Shown piece by piece: positions 6,631 to 14,990 of a stretch of DNA of 15,629 bases; positions within the stretch are counted from its first letter, which is position 1, and each line of letters starts with the position of its first letter. The DNA is from Candidatus Omnitrophota bacterium. GTDB taxonomy: Bacteria > Omnitrophota > Gorgyraeia > Zapsychrales > Zapsychraceae. A program made the translations under genes and the position numbers. A model generated the notes under the pieces. It was given only the letters and a program-made list of their open reading frames with translations, made no database searches and was not told the DNA's origin. Location of the stretch: assembly GCA_029567025.1 (NCBI GenBank), contig JAKQLT010000066.1, forward strand, positions 1 to 15,629, given 5' to 3'.

Positions 6631-6649
6631 ATTTTAAAGCCTTTAAAAT
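6631..6649. promoter_or_regulatory. 19-bp perfect palindrome A
   Basis: ATTTTAAAG and CTTTAAAAT flank a single C. Its centre (6640) lies about 70 bp upstream of the predicted transcription start of the ketosynthase operon and 26 bp from the centre of the next palindrome. This looks like a binding site for a dimeric regulator. Confidence 0.55.
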
Positions 6650-6656
6650 GCGGTAA

Positions 6657-6675
6657 ATATATTTTGAAAATATAT
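6657..6675. promoter_or_regulatory. 19-bp perfect palindrome B abutting the -35 box
   Basis: ATATATTTT and AAAATATAT flank a single G. The centre (6666) is about 44 bp upstream of the predicted start, and its last base is the first base of the -35 hexamer, where an activator touching RNA polymerase or a repressor would sit. AT-richness raises the chance of random palindromes, but two perfect 19-mers this close are notable. Confidence 0.55.
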
Positions 6676-6703
6676 CGACAGGTGTCATTACAATTGTCAT
6701 AAT
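6675..6703 (+). promoter_or_regulatory. Sigma-70-like promoter of the ketosynthase operon, predicted leaderless
   Basis: TCGACA (6675-6680, 5 of 6 matches to TTGACA) and CATAAT (6698-6703, 5 of 6 matches to TATAAT) are separated by exactly 17 nt. Transcription would start around 6710, which is the A of the first ATG of the next gene. No ribosome binding site is seen before that ATG. Two copies of TGTCAT, 12 bp apart (6683-6688 and 6695-6700), lie in the spacer, with a TAGCGCTA palindrome at 6703-6710. Confidence 0.65.
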
Positions 6704-6709
6704 AGCGCT

Positions 6710-8131
6710 ATGTCAAAAGAGTTGATTAAGCAATTAGAGCAGTATCGTAAAAAAATGGATCTTACCTATGATGCTTTGTCGAAAGAGCTTGGGGTGCCTT
6801 CAAATTATCTTTTTCGTTGGAAAAAATCACATCGTATTATAGGAATTTATAAAAAGATTGTAGAGGATTTCTTAAAAGAAAAGGCCGAGGTGACATGTTC
6901 TGTTTCTTCGTCGAGTTTTTCCCCTAAGGCCCGGGCAGTCATTACAGGCGTTGGGATTTTATCTCCTTTGGGTATTGGCTATGAAGTATTTTCAAAAGGT
7001 ATTCAAGGAGGAATATCGGGTGTTAAAGATATCACATTATTTGACACCAAAGATCTTTTGGCGAAACAGGGTGGCGAAATACCGGGGTTTGAGCCAAAAG
7101 AGATTTTAGGAAAGGAAGGGCTTTTAGACCTTAATCGCGCTACGAAACTTTTATTATGTGCCACACAATTTGCTTTAAAAGATTCTAAAATAGTTGTCAG
7201 CGAAGAAAATGCTTCTCATATCAGCGTTGTTATAGGAACAACATTTGGGAGTCTGCATAGCATTAGCTCCTTTAATCGTGATGCTTATGTGGAAGGGCCC
7301 AAATATGTCAATCCATCGCGTTTTCCGAATACAGTGGGAAATTCTCCGGCGAGCCGTTTGGCTATAAAGTTTCGCATTCAAGGGCCTAATACGACGATAT
7401 CGACAAGTATGTGCGCTTTTTCTGATGCGTTAGATTATGGCATTGATTTTATTCATTTAAATAGAGTAAAGACTATGTTAATCGGTGCTGTGGAGGATTT
7501 TTCTATTCAGACTTTTTTAGGTTTTTATAAATTAGATCAATTATCATCAAAAAATATAAGTCGTCCTTTTGATAAAGAAAGAGACGGCCTTATTTTTTCT
7601 GAAGCCGCTGTTGTTTTTTGTGTTGAAGAATATGAAACGGCACAGAAACGCAAAGCTTCTATACACGCGGAAATTTTATCAACGGGAAGTTCTTTTGATC
7701 CCAAAAGATTTTACCGATATAATCCCCAAGGCGTTGGGATGATAAAAGCGATGGAACGTGCTTTGGATAACGCGCGTTTAAAGCCCCAGGACATTGATTG
7801 TATTTTTTCTAATGCTAATTCTACTTTAGAGGCCGATGTGATTGAAGCCCGCGCCATTGAAAAGATTTTTGGACGTCAGACGCCTGTGACGGCGATTAAA
7901 TCTATGACAGGGGAGACCTATAGTGCCTCGGGCGCTTTGGCATTAGCCGCCGCTATCGATGCGCTAAAAGAGCAATATATTCCTGCAACGATTAATATAA
8001 AAAATAAAGATTCGGAATGCCGTATCAATCTTGTTACAAAAAAAATGAAAAAGAAATTAGAAAGGATTTTAATTAATACTTTTAGTCCTGACGGATCAAA
8101 CGCTTCTTTTATTATAGGAAAAGTAAAATGA
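6710..8131 (+). CDS. HTH-ketosynthase fusion, catalytically altered
   Basis: This 473-residue protein has two parts. Residues about 1-57 form a helix-turn-helix (YDALSKELGV, turn, SNYLFRWKKS) like Cro/C1-type DNA-binding domains. A serine-rich linker (64-71) follows, and from about 75 there is a full FabF-type thiolase fold opening with RAVITGVGILSPLGIG. The nucleophile position is kept (C235, STSMCAF), as is K397 (KSMTG). Both histidines of the Cys-His-His triad are changed: the HGTGT motif reads NANST with N368, and the GH motif reads GE with E402. It therefore probably cannot condense chains normally and may act like a chain-length factor partner of the intact downstream ketosynthase, or as an acyl-sensing regulator. 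It is 60 residues longer than FabF because of the HTH. The start ATG has no Shine-Dalgarno sequence. It overlaps fabZ by ATGA. Confidence 0.8.
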   Translation: MSKELIKQLEQYRKKMDLTYDALSKELGVPSNYLFRWKKSHRIIGIYKKIVEDFLKEKAEVTCSVSSSSFSPKARAVITGVGILSPLGIGYEVFSKGIQGGISGVKDITLFDTKDLLAKQGGEIPGFEPKEILGKEGLLDLNRATKLLLCATQFALKDSKIVVSEENASHISVVIGTTFGSLHSISSFNRDAYVEGPKYVNPSRFPNTVGNSPASRLAIKFRIQGPNTTISTSMCAFSDALDYGIDFIHLNRVKTMLIGAVEDFSIQTFLGFYKLDQLSSKNISRPFDKERDGLIFSEAAVVFCVEEYETAQKRKASIHAEILSTGSSFDPKRFYRYNPQGVGMIKAMERALDNARLKPQDIDCIFSNANSTLEADVIEARAIEKIFGRQTPVTAIKSMTGETYSASGALALAAAIDALKEQYIPATINIKNKDSECRINLVTKKMKKKLERILINTFSPDGSNASFIIGKVK

Positions 8132-8565
8132 CAGCATTAGATATTCATCAGATTAAAAAAATATTGCCGCATCGTTCGCCAATTTTGATGATTGATCGCG
8201 TGACTGAAATTATTAGCGGCGAACGCGCGGTCGCTGTAAAAAATATCACTATGAATGAAGAAGTGTTTAAAGGGCATTTTCCGAATAACCCTGTTTTTCC
8301 GGGCACATGGATCGTCGAAGCGATGGCGCAAACAAGTATTATTTTATACTATACGAAATACGAAAAAGAGTTAAAGACGCCGCCGCAATATTATTTAGGT
8401 TCTATAAAATCAGAGTTTATCAAGCCGGTTTATCCGGGCGATCAGCTTGTGATAGAAGCGAAGACTATAAAAATGGTGCCGCAAATGGCTTTGGTCGAAG
8501 TTATCGCATGGGTGGGAAAAGAAAAAGTATCGAAAGCAGAATTAACCTTTGGAATTAAGCGATGA
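8128..8565 (+). CDS. fabZ: FabZ-type 3-hydroxyacyl-ACP dehydratase
   Basis: This 145-residue hotdog-fold enzyme dehydrates 3-hydroxyacyl-ACP to trans-2-enoyl-ACP in the cytoplasm. The N-terminus (IKKILPHRSPILMIDRV) and the catalytic block FKGHFPNNPVFPGTWIVEAM are diagnostic of FabZ, with catalytic H50 and E64 both present. Length matches the family. The start ATG overlaps the stop of the HTH-ketosynthase (ATGA) and follows an AGGAAAA sequence; the gene ends in another ATGA overlap with the complete ketosynthase. Being embedded between ketosynthases, it is probably dedicated to the operon product rather than general fatty acid synthesis, giving enoyl intermediates suited to a polyene or unsaturated chain. 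Confidence 0.92.
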   Translation: MTALDIHQIKKILPHRSPILMIDRVTEIISGERAVAVKNITMNEEVFKGHFPNNPVFPGTWIVEAMAQTSIILYYTKYEKELKTPPQYYLGSIKSEFIKPVYPGDQLVIEAKTIKMVPQMALVEVIAWVGKEKVSKAELTFGIKR

Positions 8566-9779
8566 AAAAAAGAGTTGTTGTGACAGGATTGGGGGTTGTT
8601 TCCTCTATTGGCATAGGCGCTGAAGAATTCTGGGCCAATGCTTTAGCGGGAAAATCCGGTATTTCTCAAATTGAATGTTTTGATACGTCGATGCACTATA
8701 CGCATAACGGCGGAGAAGTAAAAGATTTTTCTTATAAAAAATTTTTGACGTCGCAAGAAGCCCGATTGATAGGGCGTTCTTCGCAATTCGCGGTTGCGGC
8801 GGCTAAGATGGCTTTAAAAGACGCACAAATGGATTTAGGGTTTTTAAGAAATGGCAAAGTAGGGGTTTGTATCGGGACAACCGTCGGAGAAGCGCAAGAA
8901 ATAGAAAAAATAGATTATATCTGGGCGAAACAAGGCGCGGATAAGGTCGATCGAGCGCATATTATGAAATATCCCGTTAATAATATTGCATCGAATGTGG
9001 CTAATGTCTTGAAATTGGAATGTTTGAATCGTATGTTTACAACAGCTTGCGCCGCTGGAAATTACGCCATTGGTTATGGACTTGATCTTATCCAATTAGG
9101 AAAAGTGCAGATGGCTCTTGTCGGAGGCGCGGATTCTTTTTCGTATCAGGCTTTTACAGGATTTAATCAGGTGAGGGCTGTGGCTCCAGAAAAATGTCAG
9201 CCATTTGATAAAAATAGAAAAGGCATGATGGTCGGAGAAGGGGCGGGCATGCTTATTTTAGAAACGTTAGAGAACGCCTTAAAAAGAAAGGCGTCTATTT
9301 ACGCCGAAATTTTGGGTTACGGATTAAGCTGTGACGCAAATCATATGACGAATCCTCATCCCGACGGCATTACGCGCTGTATTAACGCGGCGTTACAAAA
9401 TGCAGGTCTTACCTATAAGGATGTGGATTATATTTGCGCGCATGGGACAGGAACTGTTTTTAATGATTTAGCTGAAAGCAAGGCCATTAACAATGTTTTT
9501 AAAGAAAGGACATTAGAGATTCCGGTTAATTCATTAAAATCAATGTTAGGCCATACGATGGGTTCAGCTTCGGCGATTGAAGCGATCAGTTGTTGTTTAA
9601 CGGTTAAAAACGGAATGATCCCGCCGACGATTAACTTTGAAACACCGGACCCTGAATGTCGTGTTGATTGTGTGCCTAATCTGGCGAGAAAGAAGAATGT
9701 GCGCATCGCTTTAAATAATGCTTTTGCTTTTGGAGGAAATAATTCTTGTTTAGTCATAAAAAAATACGAAAGGGCATAA
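8562..9779 (+). CDS. FabF-type 3-oxoacyl-ACP synthase, complete active site
   Basis: This 405-residue ketosynthase II-like enzyme performs decarboxylative condensation of malonyl-ACP with an acyl chain. The Cys-His-His triad is intact: C163 (TTACAAG), H294 (AHGTGT) and H331 (KSMLGH), with the conserved lysine K326 and the C-terminal FAFGGNN loop. The N-terminus KKRVVVTGLGVVSSIGIG is typical FabF. It is likely the active partner (KS-alpha-like) of the operon. The preceding HTH-ketosynthase is the candidate KS-beta-like partner, as in type II polyketide and aryl polyene systems where active and altered ketosynthases form heterodimers; that pairing is inference. The start overlaps fabZ by ATGA, and the next gene (acyl carrier protein) begins 2 nt after its stop. 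Confidence 0.9.
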   Translation: MKKRVVVTGLGVVSSIGIGAEEFWANALAGKSGISQIECFDTSMHYTHNGGEVKDFSYKKFLTSQEARLIGRSSQFAVAAAKMALKDAQMDLGFLRNGKVGVCIGTTVGEAQEIEKIDYIWAKQGADKVDRAHIMKYPVNNIASNVANVLKLECLNRMFTTACAAGNYAIGYGLDLIQLGKVQMALVGGADSFSYQAFTGFNQVRAVAPEKCQPFDKNRKGMMVGEGAGMLILETLENALKRKASIYAEILGYGLSCDANHMTNPHPDGITRCINAALQNAGLTYKDVDYICAHGTGTVFNDLAESKAINNVFKERTLEIPVNSLKSMLGHTMGSASAIEAISCCLTVKNGMIPPTINFETPDPECRVDCVPNLARKKNVRIALNNAFAFGGNNSCLVIKKYERA

Positions 9780-9781
9780 GA

Positions 9782-10036
9782 ATGAAAAAAGAAGAAATTG
9801 TTAAAGAGTTTAAAAAATTATTAGTTGAGGTCGTTGATGTCGATGAAAATAAGATTACAGGCGACGCGCATTTTTTTAAAGATATCGGCATTGATTCGCT
9901 CAAGGCCATTGAGATTACTGTTGCCATTGAGCGCCGCTTTAAGATTAATGTGCGGGATGAACAAATTCCGCAAATCACAACATTAAATCAAGCCGTGAGC
10001 GCTATTGAAAAAGCATTACAGGAGAAAAATGCGTAA
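9782..10036 (+). CDS. Acyl carrier protein
   Basis: This 84-residue helical carrier protein tethers the growing acyl chain through a phosphopantetheine arm. The attachment motif IGIDSLKAIE has S39 as the modified serine, followed by the acidic/hydrophobic helix II region (ITVAIERRFKI) and helix III. The ATG at 9782 is chosen over an in-frame ATG at 9746 because the upstream 12 residues are basic, overlap the ketosynthase tail and are not part of the ACP fold; AAAGGG at 9769-9774 can serve as ribosome binding site. It is basic near the end of helix II compared with the usual acidic ACPs, suggesting a dedicated carrier. Its 3' end overlaps the third ketosynthase by 8 bp. Confidence 0.9.
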   Translation: MKKEEIVKEFKKLLVEVVDVDENKITGDAHFFKDIGIDSLKAIEITVAIERRFKINVRDEQIPQITTLNQAVSAIEKALQEKNA

Positions 10037-11321
10037 AAAAAGAGTTGTGATTACAGGCGTTGGGCCGATTTCTTCTATTGGTATGGGCCAGGAAGCTTTT
10101 TGGAATGGCCTGTTGAATAATCAGGATCATATCCGAGAGCATAAAGAATATATTGGAAAAGAATTATGGGAGACTTTTCGATATCATAAGATTGAAAATT
10201 TTGATATCCATCAATTTGGCATAGATCGCGATAAGCTTAAACGTATTAAAGACTGGAAAGAAGGAGAAGAAAATGAGGATTTGAATTATCTTTTAGCGTC
10301 TGTGAAACTCGCGCTTGATGACGGAAAAATAAAAAATACAAACGATTATCGCATCGGTTTGGTCTTGGCGCATGAAAATATTGGATTAATGCCGTTTGGT
10401 TTAAAAATAAGTGGTTTAGCGTATGATATGTTAATAGGCAAGAGCGCCCAAGTTTTAGGTAAGAAAGATTTTTATGCGGTCTTTTATGAGCAATTTATTA
10501 AATCCGGTTATGACGTGCAAGGATTCCCCAATTTATTTCATGTCACGCAGACTTTTGATATAAAAAATTTTTCGTTATTTGTTAATAATGCGTGCGCGTC
10601 GGGGTTATATGCGATGGAGACCGCAAGCCAGATTATTAAAAATGATCAAAGTGATATTGTGATAACTGCGGTTTCGGATCATAGCGATATTTATAAATAT
10701 GTTTGGTTTAAAGAAATAGGAATTTATTCTGAAAAAGGCTATATGAGCCCTTTTTCTAAAAATGCCGACGGTATTCTTATTGGCGACGGAGCCGCGGGCG
10801 TGATGCTTGAGGATTATGAGCATGCCCAAAAACGCGGGGCTTTTATTTATGCCGAATATTTAGGCGGTGGATTTGATTTGGAAAATTGGAAAATTACCGT
10901 CCCGCAAATAGGAAGCCAATCCTATCAAAGCGCGATAAAAAAAGCGCTTCAACAAAGTTCTGTGGCGGTCAAAGACATCGATGTATTATGCGCGCATGGC
11001 GTCGGGAAAAAGACTATTGATGGATATGAATCAAAGGCTATTACTGATGTTTTCGGGAAAAATCCAAAAGATCTTGCCATCACGGCTTTTAAAGGATATT
11101 TAGGCCATACCTTAGGTGCAAGCGCTTTATTAGAGACGATTATTATTTTGCTTATGATGAAGAATAATAAAATTATTGCGTCGAAGAATTGTGAAGATGT
11201 AGATCCTCAGCATCATTTGAGACTGGTTGAGAAAACAAAAGAGTGTCAGATAAAAACAGTTATGAAAATTTGTTGTCCGTTTGCCGGATTTAATGCAGCG
11301 GTTCTTTTAAAGAAAGGTTAG
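10029..11321 (+). CDS. Divergent third ketosynthase
   Basis: This 430-residue ketosynthase fold differs strongly from the other two in its middle region. The triad residues remain: C189 (NNACASG), H323 (CAHGVG) and H360 (GYLGHTLGA), plus K355. The HGTGT motif is altered to HGVGK, and the usual FGFGG loop near the C-terminus reads PFAGFN. An inserted hydrophobic stretch around 112-150 may reshape the acyl tunnel. It may initiate or prime chains, or extend a special substrate; loss of the usual threonine/glycine after the first histidine could change malonyl handling. The ATG at 10029 follows AGGAG (10020-10024) and is preferred to an upstream in-frame ATG at 10005. The next gene starts 9 nt downstream. 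Confidence 0.82.
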   Translation: MRKKRVVITGVGPISSIGMGQEAFWNGLLNNQDHIREHKEYIGKELWETFRYHKIENFDIHQFGIDRDKLKRIKDWKEGEENEDLNYLLASVKLALDDGKIKNTNDYRIGLVLAHENIGLMPFGLKISGLAYDMLIGKSAQVLGKKDFYAVFYEQFIKSGYDVQGFPNLFHVTQTFDIKNFSLFVNNACASGLYAMETASQIIKNDQSDIVITAVSDHSDIYKYVWFKEIGIYSEKGYMSPFSKNADGILIGDGAAGVMLEDYEHAQKRGAFIYAEYLGGGFDLENWKITVPQIGSQSYQSAIKKALQQSSVAVKDIDVLCAHGVGKKTIDGYESKAITDVFGKNPKDLAITAFKGYLGHTLGASALLETIIILLMMKNNKIIASKNCEDVDPQHHLRLVEKTKECQIKTVMKICCPFAGFNAAVLLKKG

Positions 11322-11330
11322 TAAAAAGAT

Positions 11331-12749
11331 ATGCATACGGAAAAATATGATGTCGCTATTATTGGCACGGGAATCGGCGGATTAGTTTGTGGCTGTTATT
11401 TAGCCAAAGCCGGTTTAAAAACGATTATTATCGAGAAGAATAAGACGGTGGGAGGTTATTGTTCTTCCTTTACAAGAGGGAAATATAGTTTTGATGCCTG
11501 TGTGCATGCTTTTTCAAGTTATCGGGAACAGGGCGTTTTGTATAGAACTATAAAAGATTTGGGCATCAATCAGATAAAGATTGGGCGCAAGAATCCTTCT
11601 GATATTATTGTGACTCCTGATTTTAAAATAAAAATATATAACGATCTGCCCAAAGCGATAAAAGAGTTTCAATCTATTTTTCCTAAAGAGAAAAAATCCA
11701 TAGAGGATTTTTTTACTTATATTGTCAAGTCTTCTCTCGAGGCGTTTATAAAATCAAGGAGAATGACTTTTCGACAGATTTTAGATAAGCATTTTACGGA
11801 TAGCCGGTTGAAAACTATTTTATCGTTGATATTGTTAGGTTTGGTCGGCACCGATGCTCATGAGCTTTCTTCCGTCGTGGGATGTTTGATTTATAAAGAA
11901 TTTATTTTTGATGGAGGCTATTATCCTCAAAATTGTATTCAAGATTTTCCAGATAGTTTGTTGGAAAAATATAAAGAATTCCACGGAGAGATCATCACAG
12001 CAAAAACAGCAAAAAAAATGACGGTAAATGATCATGCCGTTGAGAAAGTTATTTTGAATGACCATCAGGAAGTTTCTGCCAAATATTTTGTTTCTGCGTG
12101 TGATGCTAAATATACTTTGGAGACTTTAATAGGAGAAAATGCTTTGACAGAGATACAAAAGATTAAGATAAAGAAATTAAAACCTTCTTTGTCCGCCTTT
12201 TTAGTCTATTTAGGATTAGAGGATTCTTTCGCTATCGGGGATGATTATCGATCGAATATATGGGTTATTCAGAATTATGATTATGACGGGGCTATGCAAG
12301 AAATAGCAAATATGAACAATGATTTTTTGGCTATTACCAGTCCTTATGCGAAGAGTGAAATGAAAAAATCCATAGGAAAAACTTTATGCTTGTCGACGAT
12401 AACTCTTTATAAGGACCCGGCCTATTGGAGAGATGATCATAAAGCTCAATTAGCGGATAAATTAGTGGCGAGGGCGGAAAAAATTATTCCCGGATTATCA
12501 AAATCAATCAAGAAGAGAGTTATTGCTTCGCCGCATACGTTATACAAATGGACTTTTAATTATCAAGGGGCCGCTTACGGATGGGCGAGTACGGTGTCTC
12601 AATTTTGCGATCCGGATATTTCTCAAAAAACAAGTATTCCTAATTTATATTTATCCGGCCATTGGGCTAATTTAAGCAGCGGAGTTACCTCCGTTATAAA
12701 TTGTGGATTTAACGTTGCTAATTTAATTTTGCAAAAAGAGAAAAAGTAG
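11331..12749 (+). CDS. CrtI-like FAD/NAD(P)-dependent oxidoreductase
   Basis: This 472-residue flavoprotein starts with a Rossmann dinucleotide motif GTGIGG (12-17), the ribose-binding acid E35 at the end of the second strand, and the GG motif VGGYCSSF (40-47). These are standard in phytoene desaturase, retinol saturase and amine oxidase relatives. The C-terminus NLYLSGHWANLSSGV followed by a small-residue helix completes the FAD-binding fold. Members of the group desaturate, saturate or isomerise polyenes and similar hydrophobic chains. No signal peptide is seen; such enzymes are often membrane-associated. Placed directly after the ketosynthases and ACP, it probably modifies the acyl or polyene product. 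Phytoene-desaturase-like genes also sit near FabF/FabZ/ACP genes in the candidate ladderane lipid loci of anammox bacteria, so a related unusual lipid is possible but unproven. Confidence 0.8.
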   Translation: MHTEKYDVAIIGTGIGGLVCGCYLAKAGLKTIIIEKNKTVGGYCSSFTRGKYSFDACVHAFSSYREQGVLYRTIKDLGINQIKIGRKNPSDIIVTPDFKIKIYNDLPKAIKEFQSIFPKEKKSIEDFFTYIVKSSLEAFIKSRRMTFRQILDKHFTDSRLKTILSLILLGLVGTDAHELSSVVGCLIYKEFIFDGGYYPQNCIQDFPDSLLEKYKEFHGEIITAKTAKKMTVNDHAVEKVILNDHQEVSAKYFVSACDAKYTLETLIGENALTEIQKIKIKKLKPSLSAFLVYLGLEDSFAIGDDYRSNIWVIQNYDYDGAMQEIANMNNDFLAITSPYAKSEMKKSIGKTLCLSTITLYKDPAYWRDDHKAQLADKLVARAEKIIPGLSKSIKKRVIASPHTLYKWTFNYQGAAYGWASTVSQFCDPDISQKTSIPNLYLSGHWANLSSGVTSVINCGFNVANLILQKEKK

Positions 12750-12752
12750 ACA

Positions 12753-14990
12753 ATGAATATCTTTTCTTTATCGGGTTTTTTCATCGCTCTTACAAGCGCT
12801 GTTTTGATTGTGATCCTTTTAAAATATGGAAAATCAAAACTTCATAAAATTTGGTCTTTTTTTAATATCACGGTTTTTATTTGGGGTATCGGATGTTATT
12901 TAGCAGGCAAAGCCGCAACGATAGAGACCGCTAAAGTCGCGTGGACAATCGCTTGTATAGGCGGGTATTTTATTGCTGCGGTTTGTTATCATACGATATG
13001 TGTCTTTTGTGATCTTCAAAGAAAAAAAGTCCTTTTTCTTTTTTATTTTTTAGCCCTTCTTTTTTCATTTTTCACAATTTTTTATTCTCAGCTTGTTTTA
13101 ACAAATTGGGAAATGATGTTTGATTCTATTTACTATAATAAAATGACTCCGCTTTACGGGATTATTTTTTTAGAATGGGTGATTGTTGTTTCATTAGCCT
13201 TTTATGAATTGGCGATGTTTCTTAAACGATCGACAGACATAAAGAAATCACAATCTTATTATTTATTGATTTCTTTAATGGTAGGATTTGTCGGAGGAGG
13301 AATGACCCTTTTTCCAGCTTTAGGAATAAGAATTTATCCTTTTACAAATTTTGGAGTTGCTGTATACGCCATGATTGGAACTTATGCGATTCTTAAGTAT
13401 CGCTTAATGGATCTGCGGGTTGCTATTACGCGTTTCGGCGTTTTTGTTTTTGTCTATACTCTTGTTTTAGGATTGCCTTTTGCAATGGTGTTTGCTTATA
13501 AAAAGTCTCTTCAATCTTTTTGGGGTGATTTTTGGTGGATTTTGCCTATGGTGATAATGGCGCTGTTCGCGACGGCAGGACCGTATATATATTTGTTTCT
13601 TCAGAAAAAGGCGGAGGACCGATTATTGGCCACACAGAAACAATATCAGCAAACCTTAATTCAGGCGTCTTTAGGGATGAATCGTATTAAAGAATTGCAA
13701 CGGCTTTTAAATTTGATTGTGCATATTGTCACCAAAACAGTGCGGATTGAGCATGCGGGTATTTATTTATTAGATCCGGAAAGAAATCAATATATTTTAA
13801 AAGCGTCGCGGTTAGAAAAAGATTTTCTTATTCGCGATAAAATTGATATTGAGGAATCTTTGATTAAGCATATAGAAAAGATAGAAGCTCCTTTGATTTT
13901 TGCGGAGATAAAACAAAAAGCAGAAGACACCTCGCGTGAAGATTTAAGAAGGATATCTTTTTTGATGGAACAGATGCGTTCTGAAATGATTGTGCCTAAT
14001 ATTGTGAATAAAAAAATGGTTGGGTTTATCAGTATGGGAAAGAAAAAATCCGGCAAAATGTATACAGAAGAAGATATCGCGGTTTTTTCTATCTTGGCGA
14101 ATCAATCCGCCTTAGCCATAGAGAACGCTATTTTTTATGAAGAAAGCGGCAAGGATTTGGCCCAGCGTTTTCATGAGAGCCGTTTGCGTGGGTTAGGTCA
14201 GTTATCGTCGGGCGTGGCGCATCAGATTCATAATCGCTTAAATATTATTTCTTTAGGCGGAGCTGTTTTAATCGATATGCTTAAAGATATTACTTCTCAA
14301 ACGCCGCGTGAAGAAGTAGATCAATTAATTGAAAAAACAAAAAAAGATATTGAGAAAATGGTTAATAGCGCCATTCGCGGGGAAGAGATCGCCAATGCTA
14401 TTAAGAATTACGCGCGGGCGAATCCTAAACCGCAGGTTATTGTTTTTGATGAGATTTTGCAAAGTAGCTTGTCCTTGGTCATGACAAAACACCCGGATTT
14501 TAAATATGAATTAGTTAAAGAATATTCTTCGACGAGTCCGATTTGGGCTAATTATTCGACGATGCAGGATGTCATTTTTAATAATATAGATAATTGTTGC
14601 GATGCCATGAAATTAAAGAAAAAGCATATCAGTGAAGGGCGATTAGTTGTAGATAATTATATTCCTCGGATTAGAATTGCCACGTCTGATGTGGATTCGA
14701 ATTTTAAGATAGAAATTGAGGATAATGGAATTGGTATGACGACGGATCAATTGGAAAAAATGTTTGTTCCGTTTTATACGACCAAAGGCGCGCAAAAAGG
14801 AACAGGTATGGGAATGAATGTGGCGTATCAGTTATTATCGGCGAATAAAGGGACTATTGCGATAGATTCGGTTTATCAATCCTGGACCAAGGTTACGATT
14901 ATTATTCCTAAGGCCACACCACAGCAGATTGAAGCGGATAAAAATAAGGGAGAAGACAATGGAAACGCCGAAAATCCTATTAGTGGATGA
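12753..14990 (+). CDS. 7TM-GAF sensor histidine kinase
   Basis: This 745-residue membrane sensor kinase starts with seven or so hydrophobic helices (about 5-25, 36-52, 65-86, 93-113, 133-157, 168-187, 200-215), ending in the AILKYRLMDLRVAITR stretch typical of the HisKA_7TM group. Two more hydrophobic helices lie at about 228-248 and 262-283. A coiled linker leads to a GAF domain (about 305-460), then a dimerisation helix with phospho-accepting H490 (VAHQIHNRLN). The ATPase domain follows, with N-box NNIDNCCDAM (610-619), G1 DNGIGM (657-662) and G2 GTGMGM (683-688). All catalytic boxes are present. It starts 3 nt after the oxidoreductase stop, so it is part of the biosynthetic operon, and its partner receiver overlaps its 3' end by 32 bp. 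The signal may be a lipophilic or membrane state. Confidence 0.88.
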   Translation: MNIFSLSGFFIALTSAVLIVILLKYGKSKLHKIWSFFNITVFIWGIGCYLAGKAATIETAKVAWTIACIGGYFIAAVCYHTICVFCDLQRKKVLFLFYFLALLFSFFTIFYSQLVLTNWEMMFDSIYYNKMTPLYGIIFLEWVIVVSLAFYELAMFLKRSTDIKKSQSYYLLISLMVGFVGGGMTLFPALGIRIYPFTNFGVAVYAMIGTYAILKYRLMDLRVAITRFGVFVFVYTLVLGLPFAMVFAYKKSLQSFWGDFWWILPMVIMALFATAGPYIYLFLQKKAEDRLLATQKQYQQTLIQASLGMNRIKELQRLLNLIVHIVTKTVRIEHAGIYLLDPERNQYILKASRLEKDFLIRDKIDIEESLIKHIEKIEAPLIFAEIKQKAEDTSREDLRRISFLMEQMRSEMIVPNIVNKKMVGFISMGKKKSGKMYTEEDIAVFSILANQSALAIENAIFYEESGKDLAQRFHESRLRGLGQLSSGVAHQIHNRLNIISLGGAVLIDMLKDITSQTPREEVDQLIEKTKKDIEKMVNSAIRGEEIANAIKNYARANPKPQVIVFDEILQSSLSLVMTKHPDFKYELVKEYSSTSPIWANYSTMQDVIFNNIDNCCDAMKLKKKHISEGRLVVDNYIPRIRIATSDVDSNFKIEIEDNGIGMTTDQLEKMFVPFYTTKGAQKGTGMGMNVAYQLLSANKGTIAIDSVYQSWTKVTIIIPKATPQQIEADKNKGEDNGNAENPISG

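Noticed and set aside
9428..9757. Minus-strand frame of about 110 codons inside the complete ketosynthase gene
   Set aside because: It is fully nested in a strongly supported ketosynthase gene and shows no recognisable domain or start signal.
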